Source: Massilia sp. W12
GTDB taxonomy: Bacteria > Pseudomonadota > Gammaproteobacteria > Burkholderiales > Burkholderiaceae_D
Reading direction: 5' to 3'
Length of the DNA stretch: 64,000 bases
Assembly: GCF_037300705.1 (NCBI RefSeq)
Contig: NZ_CP147776.1
Location: 2,232,001 to 2,296,000 of the forward strand
A model generated the notes under the pieces. That model worked only from the letters and a program-made list of their open reading frames with translations. It was not told the DNA's origin and ran no database searches. This document shows positions 17,362-26,182 of this stretch, one piece after another. The first letter of the stretch is position 1; each line of letters begins with the position of its first letter. The position numbers and the translations under genes were made by a program.

Positions 17362-19914
17362 CTATAACAAATCCGCCGCCGCTTCAATCGCGCAGGTATA
17401 TGCGTTTTCCAGCCACTGTTCAATATCCGCCAGGGCATAACCCAAGGCCAGCAAAGCAGCCTTGACCTGGGCTGCGGCGGCGCCCATGAATTGCAAGAAT
17501 TTGGCAATCGCCTCGCCGATCTGGCCAAAGAAGTCTTTCAATATCTGCGCCAGCGCATTCACATTATTGCCCAGCCAGGCCCAGGCCGCTTTGACCCAAT
17601 TCACAAAGCTTTGCAGATCATGCAAAGCAGCTTGCAAGAGCTGGCCGAATTGCTGTTTCAAGGCCGCCAGCAGGCTATCGGCCACATGTTGCAAGCTGCC
17701 CGCTGCCTGACTGAGATTGATATCGATCAGGGTGCAAGGCTGGCTTTGCGAACCGAGGTGCAAATCCGCGCCATACAGCTGGAAGTCGAAATACCCTTTC
17801 ACCACAAATTCGCTCAGCGATGCTGCCAGATTCATGCCGGCAGCCGCCTTCAAGTCCGGCAGCGGAATCGCCGGCGTGAGGGTGACGCCAAACACTGTAA
17901 ATGAAGGAATCTCAACGTTTTGCCAGCCGAAATCAAAAGAAAACGCCGCACTGCAATCCTGGCTCTTCGGATTCCAGGAAAAATGCAGGCTGTCATCGCC
18001 CCATGTGCCGCAAGTTCCCGCACTGGCTCCGGCATTCACCTTGGCATCGAATTGCAAAACGCCTTGCTCATCCAGCATGCCTTGTGTGTCGGCCTGGAAA
18101 ACATCGAGCAGGGACAGGTAGCAAGAGGTGTAAAAACGCACCGGATTGCCATTGTTGATGCCGGGCACGGTTTCTCCGCCCGGGGTCAGCGCCAGCGCCA
18201 ATTTCGGGCCGCTGCTGCCGGGCGCATTGCTTTGCTGGTTCCAGTCTGAAATTTTCAAGACCGAACCCAGACACATAGGCTGTTGCAGCAAGAGATAGCC
18301 TTTAAAGCCGGCGCTGGCGCTGGCTTTTTCCTGCAACACAATCGAGAGCTTCACGCCTTCGCCCAGCAAAGTGAAATCGGCTTGCAAGCCAAACCCCATG
18401 GGATAGGGGCCATGCTGCCCGACTGAGACCAGCTGCGCGCCTTCGACAAACCAGAATTCAAAGTCTTGCACTTGAATCAGATTATCGACAAATTGCATCA
18501 CATCCGCCATCGCGCCCTGGCCGGCCTGGCGCAGCGCCGCCGGCGAGCAATCCAGCATGAAGGCGGCTTCCAGCAGATTGGAAAGCGTGAGCGGCGCGTT
18601 TTGCGCCTTGGTCCACACGGCAACCCCGTTTGGCGCCTCGAAATCCACCACCTCACATTCAAAGCCGACATCAAAACAATATTGCGGCTGTTGCGGATTT
18701 TGCAGTGTGATATCGCCGCCAAAGCCGATTGTCACGCCGCCGCCCTGTGCGCTCAAATCCAGATCAGCTTCGCATTCATTAATCGTGAGGGTCGGAATGC
18801 CAAACGCCTGCGGCCAATCTTTCAAACTGAGTTTCAGCGTGACATCGCCGCTTGCCGCCTGCAGTGTGCCGCTTAAATCCAGTTCGATATTGATGCTGGG
18901 GTCGGGGTGAAAATGTCCGCTGGCGCTGGCGCTCAATGTGCCGCCTGCGCTGGCCGGGTTGTCCCATTCCAGGCTGAACCCGTCAAATTCAAAGATATTC
19001 GTGCTGTGCGCGCTGAATCGATCTTTCAAAATCGCCAGCAGCTTGAGCGCGCCGCCATCGCGTTCAAAGGAGGCGAACAAATCCAATTCCATGCCATCGC
19101 CCAGGAAGCGGCTGAGGGCAGGCATGCTGTCGCTTAAAGACAGGGAGGAAAAGAAAGCGACGCCCGGTTTGATGTCAAAATCCGCGCCCAGCGCCGGCAC
19201 TTGCTGCGCGCTCAAGAGCTGCAAATCGCTCAGAGTGGATGAAGGCGCTTCCTTGGTCGCGAACACCAGTCCGGTATGGTTCAATCTTAAAATCTGCAGC
19301 GGCGGCCAGATATTGCCCGGAGTCCAGCTGTCGACCTCAATGCCGAACAAAATCCCGCACGCGCCGTCTTTATACTGCAGGCGCAAAGCGGCATGGCTGA
19401 AATCATTTCCGCTGTAGCTGATACAACCCGTGCCGGAAAAATTGACATCGCCGCCGGCTTCGCGCTTGAGCGTCAGCTCGCCCTGTTTCAAACCCAGCTG
19501 ATTCGCCGGGTTCCAATTCAGCATTTGCGGCCATACCGCTTGCAGCTGCCAGGCCAGACTTTCGCCCATGCTGGCGCTAAGTTCCAGATCGACCCCGGCC
19601 CCGGTTTTTTTGAAGTGCGCCACAATGCTGGCGTCCGGGTATTGCGTGCTGCTGAGCGTCACGCTGGCGCCATCGCTTTGCGCTTGCAGCTTTAAATTCA
19701 CGCCGGAACTGGTTTGCAAGACCAGATTGCGGCTGGCCGGATCGACATGCAAGCTGGCGTCCGGGCCTAATTGCAAGGTGATGCCGAGCAGATAAAAATT
19801 GATCACATCGCTGATCAGGCCGCTGAAAAAATCATGCGGCACACTGATGCTGTTGCCGCCGCCTTGCTGCAATAAGCCGTTCAGGCTGCCATACACATCG
19901 TCATTTGCGCTCAT
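17362..19914 (-). CDS. Large beta-rich protein of the accessory operon, C-terminal motif CAIEAA
   Basis: An 850-residue protein I cannot assign to a named family. It has no signal peptide. Residues 30-680 alternate hydrophobic and polar residues in long beta strands rich in Gly, Ser and Asn, with scattered cysteines, as in TULIP/BPI-like lipid-binding or all-beta scaffold proteins. Residues 730-850 are amphipathic helices (around HVADSLLAALKQQFGQLL and IGEAIAKFLQFMGAAAAQV) that could lie on a membrane. The last 11 residues, TCAIEAAADLL, match the end of the 305-residue protein encoded at 24624. The start ATG at 19914 lies one base after the stop of the preceding gene. It ends the eight-gene operon. 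TULIP-like character is inference. Confidence 0.65.
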   Translation of the reverse strand: MSANDDVYGSLNGLLQQGGGNSISVPHDFFSGLISDVINFYLLGITLQLGPDASLHVDPASRNLVLQTSSGVNLKLQAQSDGASVTLSSTQYPDASIVAHFKKTGAGVDLELSASMGESLAWQLQAVWPQMLNWNPANQLGLKQGELTLKREAGGDVNFSGTGCISYSGNDFSHAALRLQYKDGACGILFGIEVDSWTPGNIWPPLQILRLNHTGLVFATKEAPSSTLSDLQLLSAQQVPALGADFDIKPGVAFFSSLSLSDSMPALSRFLGDGMELDLFASFERDGGALKLLAILKDRFSAHSTNIFEFDGFSLEWDNPASAGGTLSASASGHFHPDPSINIELDLSGTLQAASGDVTLKLSLKDWPQAFGIPTLTINECEADLDLSAQGGGVTIGFGGDITLQNPQQPQYCFDVGFECEVVDFEAPNGVAVWTKAQNAPLTLSNLLEAAFMLDCSPAALRQAGQGAMADVMQFVDNLIQVQDFEFWFVEGAQLVSVGQHGPYPMGFGLQADFTLLGEGVKLSIVLQEKASASAGFKGYLLLQQPMCLGSVLKISDWNQQSNAPGSSGPKLALALTPGGETVPGINNGNPVRFYTSCYLSLLDVFQADTQGMLDEQGVLQFDAKVNAGASAGTCGTWGDDSLHFSWNPKSQDCSAAFSFDFGWQNVEIPSFTVFGVTLTPAIPLPDLKAAAGMNLAASLSEFVVKGYFDFQLYGADLHLGSQSQPCTLIDINLSQAAGSLQHVADSLLAALKQQFGQLLQAALHDLQSFVNWVKAAWAWLGNNVNALAQILKDFFGQIGEAIAKFLQFMGAAAAQVKAALLALGYALADIEQWLENAYTCAIEAAADLL

Positions 19915-19915
19915 T

Positions 19916-21754
19916 TCATTGCCCCATATTGGCCAGGGCCTGACGCGCAAACTGCGTGGCGGAGGCGCTGATTTGCGCCAGATTCTGGCTCAGGTAAGTA
20001 TTCAAGGCCGCCAGCAAATGCTTCTTGCTGTCATCGCTGTTGAGTAAGCCATTCACAAATGGATCAAACGCCTGGCCCTGGGTGAGCGTGATTTGCACGG
20101 AGATATCCGCCGGATTGGCGGCCAGCACGATGCTGCTGAATGTGATCTCCAGATTGCTGGCCGTATCGCCGCTGGCGCTTTGCACTGTGCTTACGCCAAG
20201 CGGGCTGTTGCTGTCTGCCGGTTGCAGCATGAGGGTCAGCGTGCCGCCCACTGCAATCGGATTGGGGGAATGATTCACGCTCACACTCACCGTAAATGGA
20301 CTGACCAGGGTAAACGGCGGATTCGGCACGGTCATGCGCTGGCCCTTGACAGTGAGCGTCGGCCCGGGATTTAAGCGCCCCAATAAAAAGCTGGTGTTGG
20401 ATTGTGCGGCGGAAAAACTGATGCCGGCAGCCGGCGCCAGCAAATTCGACAAACCTGTGGCGCTCAAATTGCTCATCGACAGATCGTTCATACTGACCGG
20501 GATGCCTTGTACGGTCTGCTGCGCCAGCGTGCCCGGAATCGTGATCGGGCCGGGGTTCCAGGGTTCCAGCTGCGGCGAAGTATTGCCCAGCACCAGCACC
20601 GGCACATATAAATAACTGTTGGCGTCATTCACGGCCCCGCGCATGCGGTTGTAGAGATAAATATCAACCGCATTGCTGTCATCATCGCCGCCGCCGCTGG
20701 CCAAGGCGGTGCTGCCCATGACTTTATTGATGGCGTTATTGAGTTGCTCCTGCAATGTCTTTTGCACTTGGCTTAAATTGTCCGCACTGTTGAGCGATTG
20801 ATTGAAGTTGCCGGTCAATTGCTTTTGCATATCCGGTGTTTGTATCGCGCCTTGCAAAAATTGCGTCCAGACGCTGACAAAGGGCTGGGTGTATTGATTG
20901 CTGTCGATCGATAGATTATTCAAGCTATACACCGGGTCGCCGCCGCCCGGTTTTTGTAATGACAGGCTGTGCAGGGTCAGGCTCAAATTGCCATTCGCCA
21001 CGCCAATGCTGACGTCGGCCAGCAATTCCGCTTGGGCGATGCCGAGTTGCATCACCCCGCTGGAGAGATCATCAAACCCGAGTGGATTGCATGTGCTGGG
21101 CGGGTAATCCACCCCCTTGGGCAGACTGATAGGCTGGTTTGAGGCGTCCACAAAGTTTAAGCATTGGCTGGCCTGAAAGCGGAAACCCTTAAACGAGGCA
21201 TTGGTCTTGCTGTCTTGCGCGGTTTGATTGCCGCTTACCGTCAAGGGCTGGTTCCATGGCGCGCCATCGCTTTTGTAGGCGTTGAATTCGAGCGTGATGG
21301 TGCAGCGGTAATCCTGATCGCTTTGTGTGACCTGGGGCGGGGCGCCGCTGATGCGCACATTCGCCAAGCCGTCAATTTCCAACTCTGTGATGTTGATATC
21401 CGGCCCGCAATTATCACAAATCAGCACCCCCAGATTATTGCTGGTGATGGTGTTCAGCAGGGCGGTGGCGTCGTCAATCATTTGCTGCGTCAAGGCCGGC
21501 GGATTCGGCTTATCTGCTGACACCGTATATAGATAATTCATATAGCCGTTAAACCAGGTGTTGGCAAAACCCATCGCCACACCGCCCATGCCTTGCACAT
21601 TCTTGGTGCTCCAGTTGTTGACGATCAAGGGCAGCCAGGCGCTGCCATTGTTTTGCATATTGCTTAACACCTTGGGCAAAAACATGCTGCTGTTCTGGTC
21701 GTTGGACTGCGACATCAGCGTTTGATACGTGAAATTAAACAGTTTCAGGCCCAT
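19916..21754 (-). CDS. 612-residue protein of the accessory operon, TULIP-like by pattern
   Basis: A 612-residue protein of unknown family, without signal peptide or membrane segment. It has an Asn/Ser-rich helical N-terminus (about residues 1-110), then long beta-strand stretches (ITELEIDGLANVRISGA, CTITLEFNAYKSDG, NLSLTLHSLSL), a helical Gln/Asn-rich middle (residues 290-350) and another beta domain, closing with an amphipathic helix (LNTYLSQNLAQISASATQF). Beta domains packed on a terminal helix are reminiscent of TULIP lipid-binding proteins, including the P47/OrfX group of toxin clusters; this is pattern reading only. Start ATG 21754 behind AAGGAG. It is tightly coupled to the next gene. 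Confidence 0.6.
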   Translation of the reverse strand: MGLKLFNFTYQTLMSQSNDQNSSMFLPKVLSNMQNNGSAWLPLIVNNWSTKNVQGMGGVAMGFANTWFNGYMNYLYTVSADKPNPPALTQQMIDDATALLNTITSNNLGVLICDNCGPDINITELEIDGLANVRISGAPPQVTQSDQDYRCTITLEFNAYKSDGAPWNQPLTVSGNQTAQDSKTNASFKGFRFQASQCLNFVDASNQPISLPKGVDYPPSTCNPLGFDDLSSGVMQLGIAQAELLADVSIGVANGNLSLTLHSLSLQKPGGGDPVYSLNNLSIDSNQYTQPFVSVWTQFLQGAIQTPDMQKQLTGNFNQSLNSADNLSQVQKTLQEQLNNAINKVMGSTALASGGGDDDSNAVDIYLYNRMRGAVNDANSYLYVPVLVLGNTSPQLEPWNPGPITIPGTLAQQTVQGIPVSMNDLSMSNLSATGLSNLLAPAAGISFSAAQSNTSFLLGRLNPGPTLTVKGQRMTVPNPPFTLVSPFTVSVSVNHSPNPIAVGGTLTLMLQPADSNSPLGVSTVQSASGDTASNLEITFSSIVLAANPADISVQITLTQGQAFDPFVNGLLNSDDSKKHLLAALNTYLSQNLAQISASATQFARQALANMGQ

Positions 21755-21792
21755 TCATGGCTCCTTGTGCGCATGACACATGCGAAAAGAAT

Positions 21793-22821
21793 TTAAAAAG
21801 TGCGTTCCACCACCTGCATGCAAAGCGCGCGCATGGCTTGCAAATGCGGCCCCTGTGGCAAGCCTTGCAGCGCATCGCGCGCCTGCAAGGCTGTGTTGCG
21901 CGCCTCGGCGTAGCTTTGCAAAAACGCCTCACTGTGGCGGATCTGCTCCACCCACTGAGCAATTTGCGTCTCATCCGCCGCCTCCTCGCTGCGCAGATAG
22001 CGCACCATGGGATGCGCATCGCCCCACAATTGCATCGCATGAATCAGCGGCAGGGTCAGGCGCTTTTGCTGCAAATCCTGGCCTTTGCGCTTGCCGGCGG
22101 CGCTGTCGCTGTGGGCGACATCCAGCAAATCGTCCATCATTTGAAAGGCCCGTCCCAGCCGCCGGCCATACTCTCCCAGACGGCGCACATCGGATTTGCC
22201 CGCCTGCATCAAGGCCGCGCCCGATTCACAGGCCAGACTGAACAGCACAGCGGTTTTGCGGTCGATCGTACTCAAATAACGCGCATGCAGCGCCTGTGGA
22301 CTGGCCTGTGGCCGGGTCGTCATTTCATCAATTTCGCCCTTGCAGATTTCAAACGCGGTGTCTAACACCCAGCGCACCAATTGCATATCGCGCTCGGTTT
22401 CAATGGCGTCGGTAAAACAGCGCACCGCCTGCAGAAATTGCATATCGCCGATCAAAATCGCCATTTCTGTGCCGCGCGCCGCATTCACCGAACTCTGCCC
22501 GCGCCGCAGGCTGGCGTGATCGACGATATCGTCATGAATCAGAGTGGCGACATGCAACATTTCCAGCGAAGCGGAAGCGCGCAACACCTTGCGCGGCAAA
22601 GCCTGCTGCGGCTGAAACAGGCGGGCGCTCAATAACAGCAACAAGGGACGCACTTTTTTGCCGCCCTGATATAAATCCATCTCGGCTTGCGTCAAATACC
22701 CTTGTTGCGGGGCCAGCGCGCTTTCCAATTCGAGGGCAAAACCGGCCATTTCCTGCGCCATCAAATCGCGCACAATCGCGCTGAGCGCATCTTCGCCGCC
22801 CTCCTGTCCCAGTTTCAGCAT
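21793..22821 (-). CDS. Polyprenyl diphosphate synthase (long-chain trans type)
   Basis: A 342-residue trans-isoprenyl diphosphate synthase, adding isopentenyl diphosphate units to an allylic primer. GGKKVRP (53-59) is the IPP-binding motif; the first aspartate motif is DDIVD (97-101) and the second DDLLD (230-234). Small residues stand at positions -4 and -5 before the first motif (ATLIHDD), as in octaprenyl-type synthases, so the product is probably long. The start ATG at 22821 is one base after the stop of the preceding gene. The housekeeping ispA and ispB would normally lie elsewhere; this copy is embedded in the accessory operon, suggesting a dedicated prenyl product. Confidence 0.88.
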   Translation of the reverse strand: MLKLGQEGGEDALSAIVRDLMAQEMAGFALELESALAPQQGYLTQAEMDLYQGGKKVRPLLLLLSARLFQPQQALPRKVLRASASLEMLHVATLIHDDIVDHASLRRGQSSVNAARGTEMAILIGDMQFLQAVRCFTDAIETERDMQLVRWVLDTAFEICKGEIDEMTTRPQASPQALHARYLSTIDRKTAVLFSLACESGAALMQAGKSDVRRLGEYGRRLGRAFQMMDDLLDVAHSDSAAGKRKGQDLQQKRLTLPLIHAMQLWGDAHPMVRYLRSEEAADETQIAQWVEQIRHSEAFLQSYAEARNTALQARDALQGLPQGPHLQAMRALCMQVVERTF

Positions 22822-22822
22822 C

Positions 22823-24163
22823 TCATTGCGCCTCTTGCAAGGCTTGCGTGATGGCCGGGACCAGGCTGCGCTCCAGCGCATCGGCCACGCGGTCATGCAG
22901 CAGACTCTTCAAAAAGCGCGCTTGCTGCATCGCTTCGCGTGCTTCTTGCGCCAGCGCGGCGCCGAGTGCCTCATCCCAGCCGCTGTCATCCAGCTCCAGA
23001 TCAAAGCCTTCGAGTTCAACCCGCGCCGCCTGCACGCCGCCCTGGCTGTCCAACTCCAGATACAGCATGGCGTCCAATGTCGCGCGCAAGGGACTGGTGT
23101 GCAAGGCCAGCGGTTTGCGCGCCGCCAGAAACGCCACATGCGCATCCTGCTCCGCCTGCAGCATGCGCCAGAAAGCGCGCTGATCTTCGCTCATCATCAT
23201 GCTCCAGGCGCGCCCCTCCTGGTCGCGCCCGCCGATTTGCTCGCCATTCAGATAGCGTTCAATTTCCTCTTTTGACAGCTGGGCCGCCGGCTTGCCGGTT
23301 TGCACCAGCTGATACACCTGGTCCGGCGTATGCTCCGGGATGTTTTGCACTTGCTGTTGATTGGTGTTGCTCAATATCGAACTGTTGAATTGCAAGGTTG
23401 CCTGAATCGCCGCCGCATATTGCCCATTCGGATCGCCCAAATGCTGGATCAGCAACTGCAAGCCCGAAACAACCGCTAATTGTTGATTGCCGGCCATTTC
23501 GTTATAGCTTGCTTTCGCATTGCCATATGTCTTGCCTTGCTGATTGATCACGGTATTGTTTTTGACTGCCAGATGGGTATCAGTGGCGACTTCGGTCATA
23601 CCCGGGCCTTGCCAGATGCGGCGAAAGGTGTAACCGAGCTGATGTGAAAACAAATCGCCCAGCGCGGTGCGGTGGGTGGAGTACGCCAATAACAGATCCG
23701 GGCCATTGCCGCCTATGCTTTGCAAGCGCTCGCGCTGCGCATTCGCGTTATCAATCCAGTCCGGGTGTTTTGGCGGCGGATCACCCCCGCCCAGGCGTTG
23801 CGGCTCGCCATCCGGCCCCAGCGGCATGCCATTGCCATATGCGTCCAGCGCCAGATGGCGTTCTTGCAAACCCTGCAATTGCGCCTTGCCCAACAGCTTC
23901 CAATCCTCCAGCCGCAGCGCCAGCACTTGCGCGCGGTCGCTTTCCTGCTCCAGCGTCAACTTGCCCGGAAACGGCGCGCGCAAGCGCAAATCCTGCAGCG
24001 ACAATAGCAATTGGCCGTATTCAAAGCCGGCTTGCGGCGGCATCGCCGCCAGCGTTTTCAAAGGAATGCCGCTGATGCTGTCAATTTCAATGCGTTGCGG
24101 CATCGCATCCAGGCAAGCTTGCTGCAGGCGCGGCCAGGCGGCGCGCAAATCTTGTGTATTCAT
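22823..24163 (-). CDS. 446-residue protein of the accessory operon, unknown
   Basis: A 446-residue soluble protein of unknown family. Start ATG 24163 behind AAGGAG with seven-base spacing. Residues 20-100 and 370-400 hold beta-strand pairs (IPLKTLAAM, YGQLLLSLQDLRLRAPF, ARVELEGFDLELDD), while the middle (130-345) is mainly helical and Gln/Asn-rich. The C-terminus is a long amphipathic helix (residues 405-446). No cysteine-rich or catalytic motif is evident, and there is no terpene-cyclase DDxxD. Its stop codon is one base from the start of the polyprenyl synthase gene, so the two products are made together and may act together. Confidence 0.6.
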   Translation of the reverse strand: MNTQDLRAAWPRLQQACLDAMPQRIEIDSISGIPLKTLAAMPPQAGFEYGQLLLSLQDLRLRAPFPGKLTLEQESDRAQVLALRLEDWKLLGKAQLQGLQERHLALDAYGNGMPLGPDGEPQRLGGGDPPPKHPDWIDNANAQRERLQSIGGNGPDLLLAYSTHRTALGDLFSHQLGYTFRRIWQGPGMTEVATDTHLAVKNNTVINQQGKTYGNAKASYNEMAGNQQLAVVSGLQLLIQHLGDPNGQYAAAIQATLQFNSSILSNTNQQQVQNIPEHTPDQVYQLVQTGKPAAQLSKEEIERYLNGEQIGGRDQEGRAWSMMMSEDQRAFWRMLQAEQDAHVAFLAARKPLALHTSPLRATLDAMLYLELDSQGGVQAARVELEGFDLELDDSGWDEALGAALAQEAREAMQQARFLKSLLHDRVADALERSLVPAITQALQEAQ

Positions 24164-24196
24164 GCAAAATCTCCTTGTCTGCCAGGGTGGTGCGGC

Positions 24197-24604
24197 TCAG
24201 GAAACGCTGACGCTGGCGCTGATCATCACGTCGTCTTTGTTATTCGGGTTCACATCAATGCTGCTGACGCTGGGCGTCAGGGTGATGGTGACGCCGTCCA
24301 GTTGCAGCGGAATCGCGGGCAGGCTGAATGTGGTTTTCTGATCCAGCAGTTCCTGTCCCTTATCTGCGAGATATGGCGTGGCGAAACTCAGCAGGGCGGA
24401 GCCGACCGTATCGATAAAGTGGCCGCAAACCGAGTCATTAAAGCCGCTCCAGTCGCCCCCTGCTTTTTTATAATCGATCGTCATCGACGGCAGCGGCTGC
24501 AACATCATCTTGACTTGCGCGCCATTGTTTGTCGCGACAGGTTTGAGCTGCACCGTGGTCGGCTCTGGCGAGACATAGATATCGGCGTCAATCATATTTA
24601 CCAT
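24197..24604 (-). CDS. Small beta-rich protein of the accessory operon
   Basis: A 135-residue protein without signal peptide, family unknown. Start ATG 24604 behind AAGGAG. It has beta strands (ADIYVSPEPTTVQLKPVA, VKMMLQPLPSMTIDY), one helix (residues 63-88, around FIDTVGSALLSFATPYLADKG), then strands (IPLQLDGVTITLTPSVSSIDV, DDVMISASVSV). This helix between strand sets resembles a half TULIP unit and parallels the larger operon proteins. It could be an accessory subunit. Spacing to both neighbours is below 35 bases. Confidence 0.6.
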   Translation of the reverse strand: MVNMIDADIYVSPEPTTVQLKPVATNNGAQVKMMLQPLPSMTIDYKKAGGDWSGFNDSVCGHFIDTVGSALLSFATPYLADKGQELLDQKTTFSLPAIPLQLDGVTITLTPSVSSIDVNPNNKDDVMISASVSVS

Positions 24605-24623
24605 GGGAATTCTCCTTGCATCA

Positions 24624-25541
24624 TCAGAGCAGATTTGAGGCGGCTTCAATCGCACAGGCGGCGGGCACCGCCCACCACGCCACACCCAGCTTGACTTCAG
24701 CGCTGATGTTGGCGCTGACATCCACGGCCGGCAGCGCCGAATCAAGCGCCACCTTGGCCCCGCTGATGCCGCCATTGATCGAATAGCTGCCGGTCCAGTT
24801 GCTGCCGCTGTGATTCACGTTTTGCTGATCCAGGACTTGCTCAATCCCGCTGGCGTATGAGGCCAGAATTTGACTGAGTAAATTGCGGCTGAGCAAAATG
24901 CCCAGCGCTTGGGCGGGGAAGGTGACTTGACTGATATCCACTGTGCCGTTTGTGCTCAGGGTCGAAGCCAAAATCAAATGCCCGGCGGCGACTTGCATCA
25001 CCGGGTCATTGAATTTCTGTCCCTCCAGCGCAATCGTGTGCGGAATTTTGTAGCCGCCCAGCAGTTGATTCACCTTGCCATACAGCACGCTGGCCATGAT
25101 TTCCAGCATCACCCCGGTAATCGCCGGCACATTGCCGAATTGCATGCCGACCGTTTGCAATTGCACATCGCCGTTTAAGGACAATTGCGCAAAAATCAGC
25201 GGGCTGCAGGTTCCGGGGATCTTGCCGCCGCCATCCTGATTCAGCGTGAAGCTGAGGGTGGTAATCGAAATCTGGAACATCTGATCGCTTGGCCCGTTTG
25301 CCGGCTTGCCGCCAGGCCCGGGGAAGAAAGTGGCAGGATCATTCCATTGCGCAGCCGTGGGCGGAGTCAAATTAAACACCGGGCAAGTGTCAATGCTCCA
25401 GTCCAGCGAAGTGATGCCGGCGCTGCCGACAGTTTGCGAGCCTGAAAACAGGCTCTTGGTTTGCGGATTGCTGAAAGCCTGCTGCAAACCTTTATTGAAG
25501 GTCGTGGCGTCAACAATCAAAGCCAGGTCATAATTGCTCAT
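24624..25541 (-). CDS. 305-residue TULIP-like protein of the accessory operon, C-terminal motif CAIEAA
   Basis: A 305-residue protein without signal peptide. The N-terminus (NYDLALIVDATTFNKGLQQAF) is a helix, followed by ITSLDWSIDTCPVFNLTPP, and later a pattern IPHTIALEGQKFNDPVMQVAAG, GHLILASTL that recalls TULIP/BPI-type lipid-binding domains and, in order of elements, P47-type proteins. Residues 290-305 end WAVPAACAIEAASNLL; CAIEAA is shared with the end of the 850-residue protein at 17362. Start ATG 25541 with GGAG nine bases upstream; the gene overlaps the end of the protease gene by 14 bases. The family assignment is inference. Confidence 0.62.
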   Translation of the reverse strand: MSNYDLALIVDATTFNKGLQQAFSNPQTKSLFSGSQTVGSAGITSLDWSIDTCPVFNLTPPTAAQWNDPATFFPGPGGKPANGPSDQMFQISITTLSFTLNQDGGGKIPGTCSPLIFAQLSLNGDVQLQTVGMQFGNVPAITGVMLEIMASVLYGKVNQLLGGYKIPHTIALEGQKFNDPVMQVAAGHLILASTLSTNGTVDISQVTFPAQALGILLSRNLLSQILASYASGIEQVLDQQNVNHSGSNWTGSYSINGGISGAKVALDSALPAVDVSANISAEVKLGVAWWAVPAACAIEAASNLL

Positions 25542-26157
25542 CTTGCAATTCTCCAGGTTTGGGGGGTGGCAGATGCAAATACGGGTTTTGGGTCCAACAG
25601 GTTTGCGCCCATTCGCCGCCGCGCCGGTAGCGCAAAGGAAAATCCTCAAATTGCAGCGTGCTTGCGCCATGCTGCGGGTCAAGAATGCGGATTTGCCGCG
25701 TATTGCGGCAATAGCCGTCCAGCAACACATAATGCAGGCCGCCGCCATCCCAGGCGATGCCGACGCACAAGGGGCGGCCGGCATCGATTTCACGCATCAA
25801 GCGGCGAAACGGCGGACGGCCACAGCTGACCCCATATAAACAATTCAGATAACGCAAGACATACGCCAATTCCGCCTTGGCGTCATATTGCGCCGCTTGC
25901 AGCAAGACTTGCGGCGCCGGCCCCGGCAAATGGCCATCGCCCAGAATGCGCCAGGCCAATTTGCATTGATCCCAGCTCCTGTCCCCATAATGGGCCGCCA
26001 CCGCACAGGCGACAGCCGCCCAGCACCAGTTGCTGCGCAATTGCGGCGTCAATTCCAGCTGCAACTGCTGTTGCGCCACCAGCTGCGGCGCAGCAGGCGG
26101 CAAGATCACGCCGATGCGCGCACTGGTGCGCGACAGCGCTTCAATCCGGATTTTCAT
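25528..26157 (-). CDS. Papain-like cysteine protease (C39/C70-like)
   Basis: A 209-residue papain-fold cysteine peptidase. The catalytic Cys45 lies in RSNWCWAAVACAVAAHYG, the hallmark of the papain-like C70/C39-2 group; the His is His142 in GGGLHYVLLDGY and the Asp is Asp160 in ILDPQHG. No signal peptide and no ABC-transporter domain, so it is not a bacteriocin exporter peptidase. It sits second in the accessory operon and could process the operon proteins. The start ATG at 26157 has only a poor ribosome site, so low or coupled translation is likely. Substrate unknown. Confidence 0.8.
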   Translation of the reverse strand: MKIRIEALSRTSARIGVILPPAAPQLVAQQQLQLELTPQLRSNWCWAAVACAVAAHYGDRSWDQCKLAWRILGDGHLPGPAPQVLLQAAQYDAKAELAYVLRYLNCLYGVSCGRPPFRRLMREIDAGRPLCVGIAWDGGGLHYVLLDGYCRNTRQIRILDPQHGASTLQFEDFPLRYRRGGEWAQTCWTQNPYLHLPPPKPGELQDEQL

Positions 26158-26182
26158 CTGGCAAGAAAGGGAACGGCGGCGC

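Noticed and set aside
17362-17397. CAIEAA tail as a CaaX prenylation box
   Set aside because: A CaaX box needs Cys four residues from the end; here Cys is ten residues from the end. The tail is reported as a shared motif without that claim.
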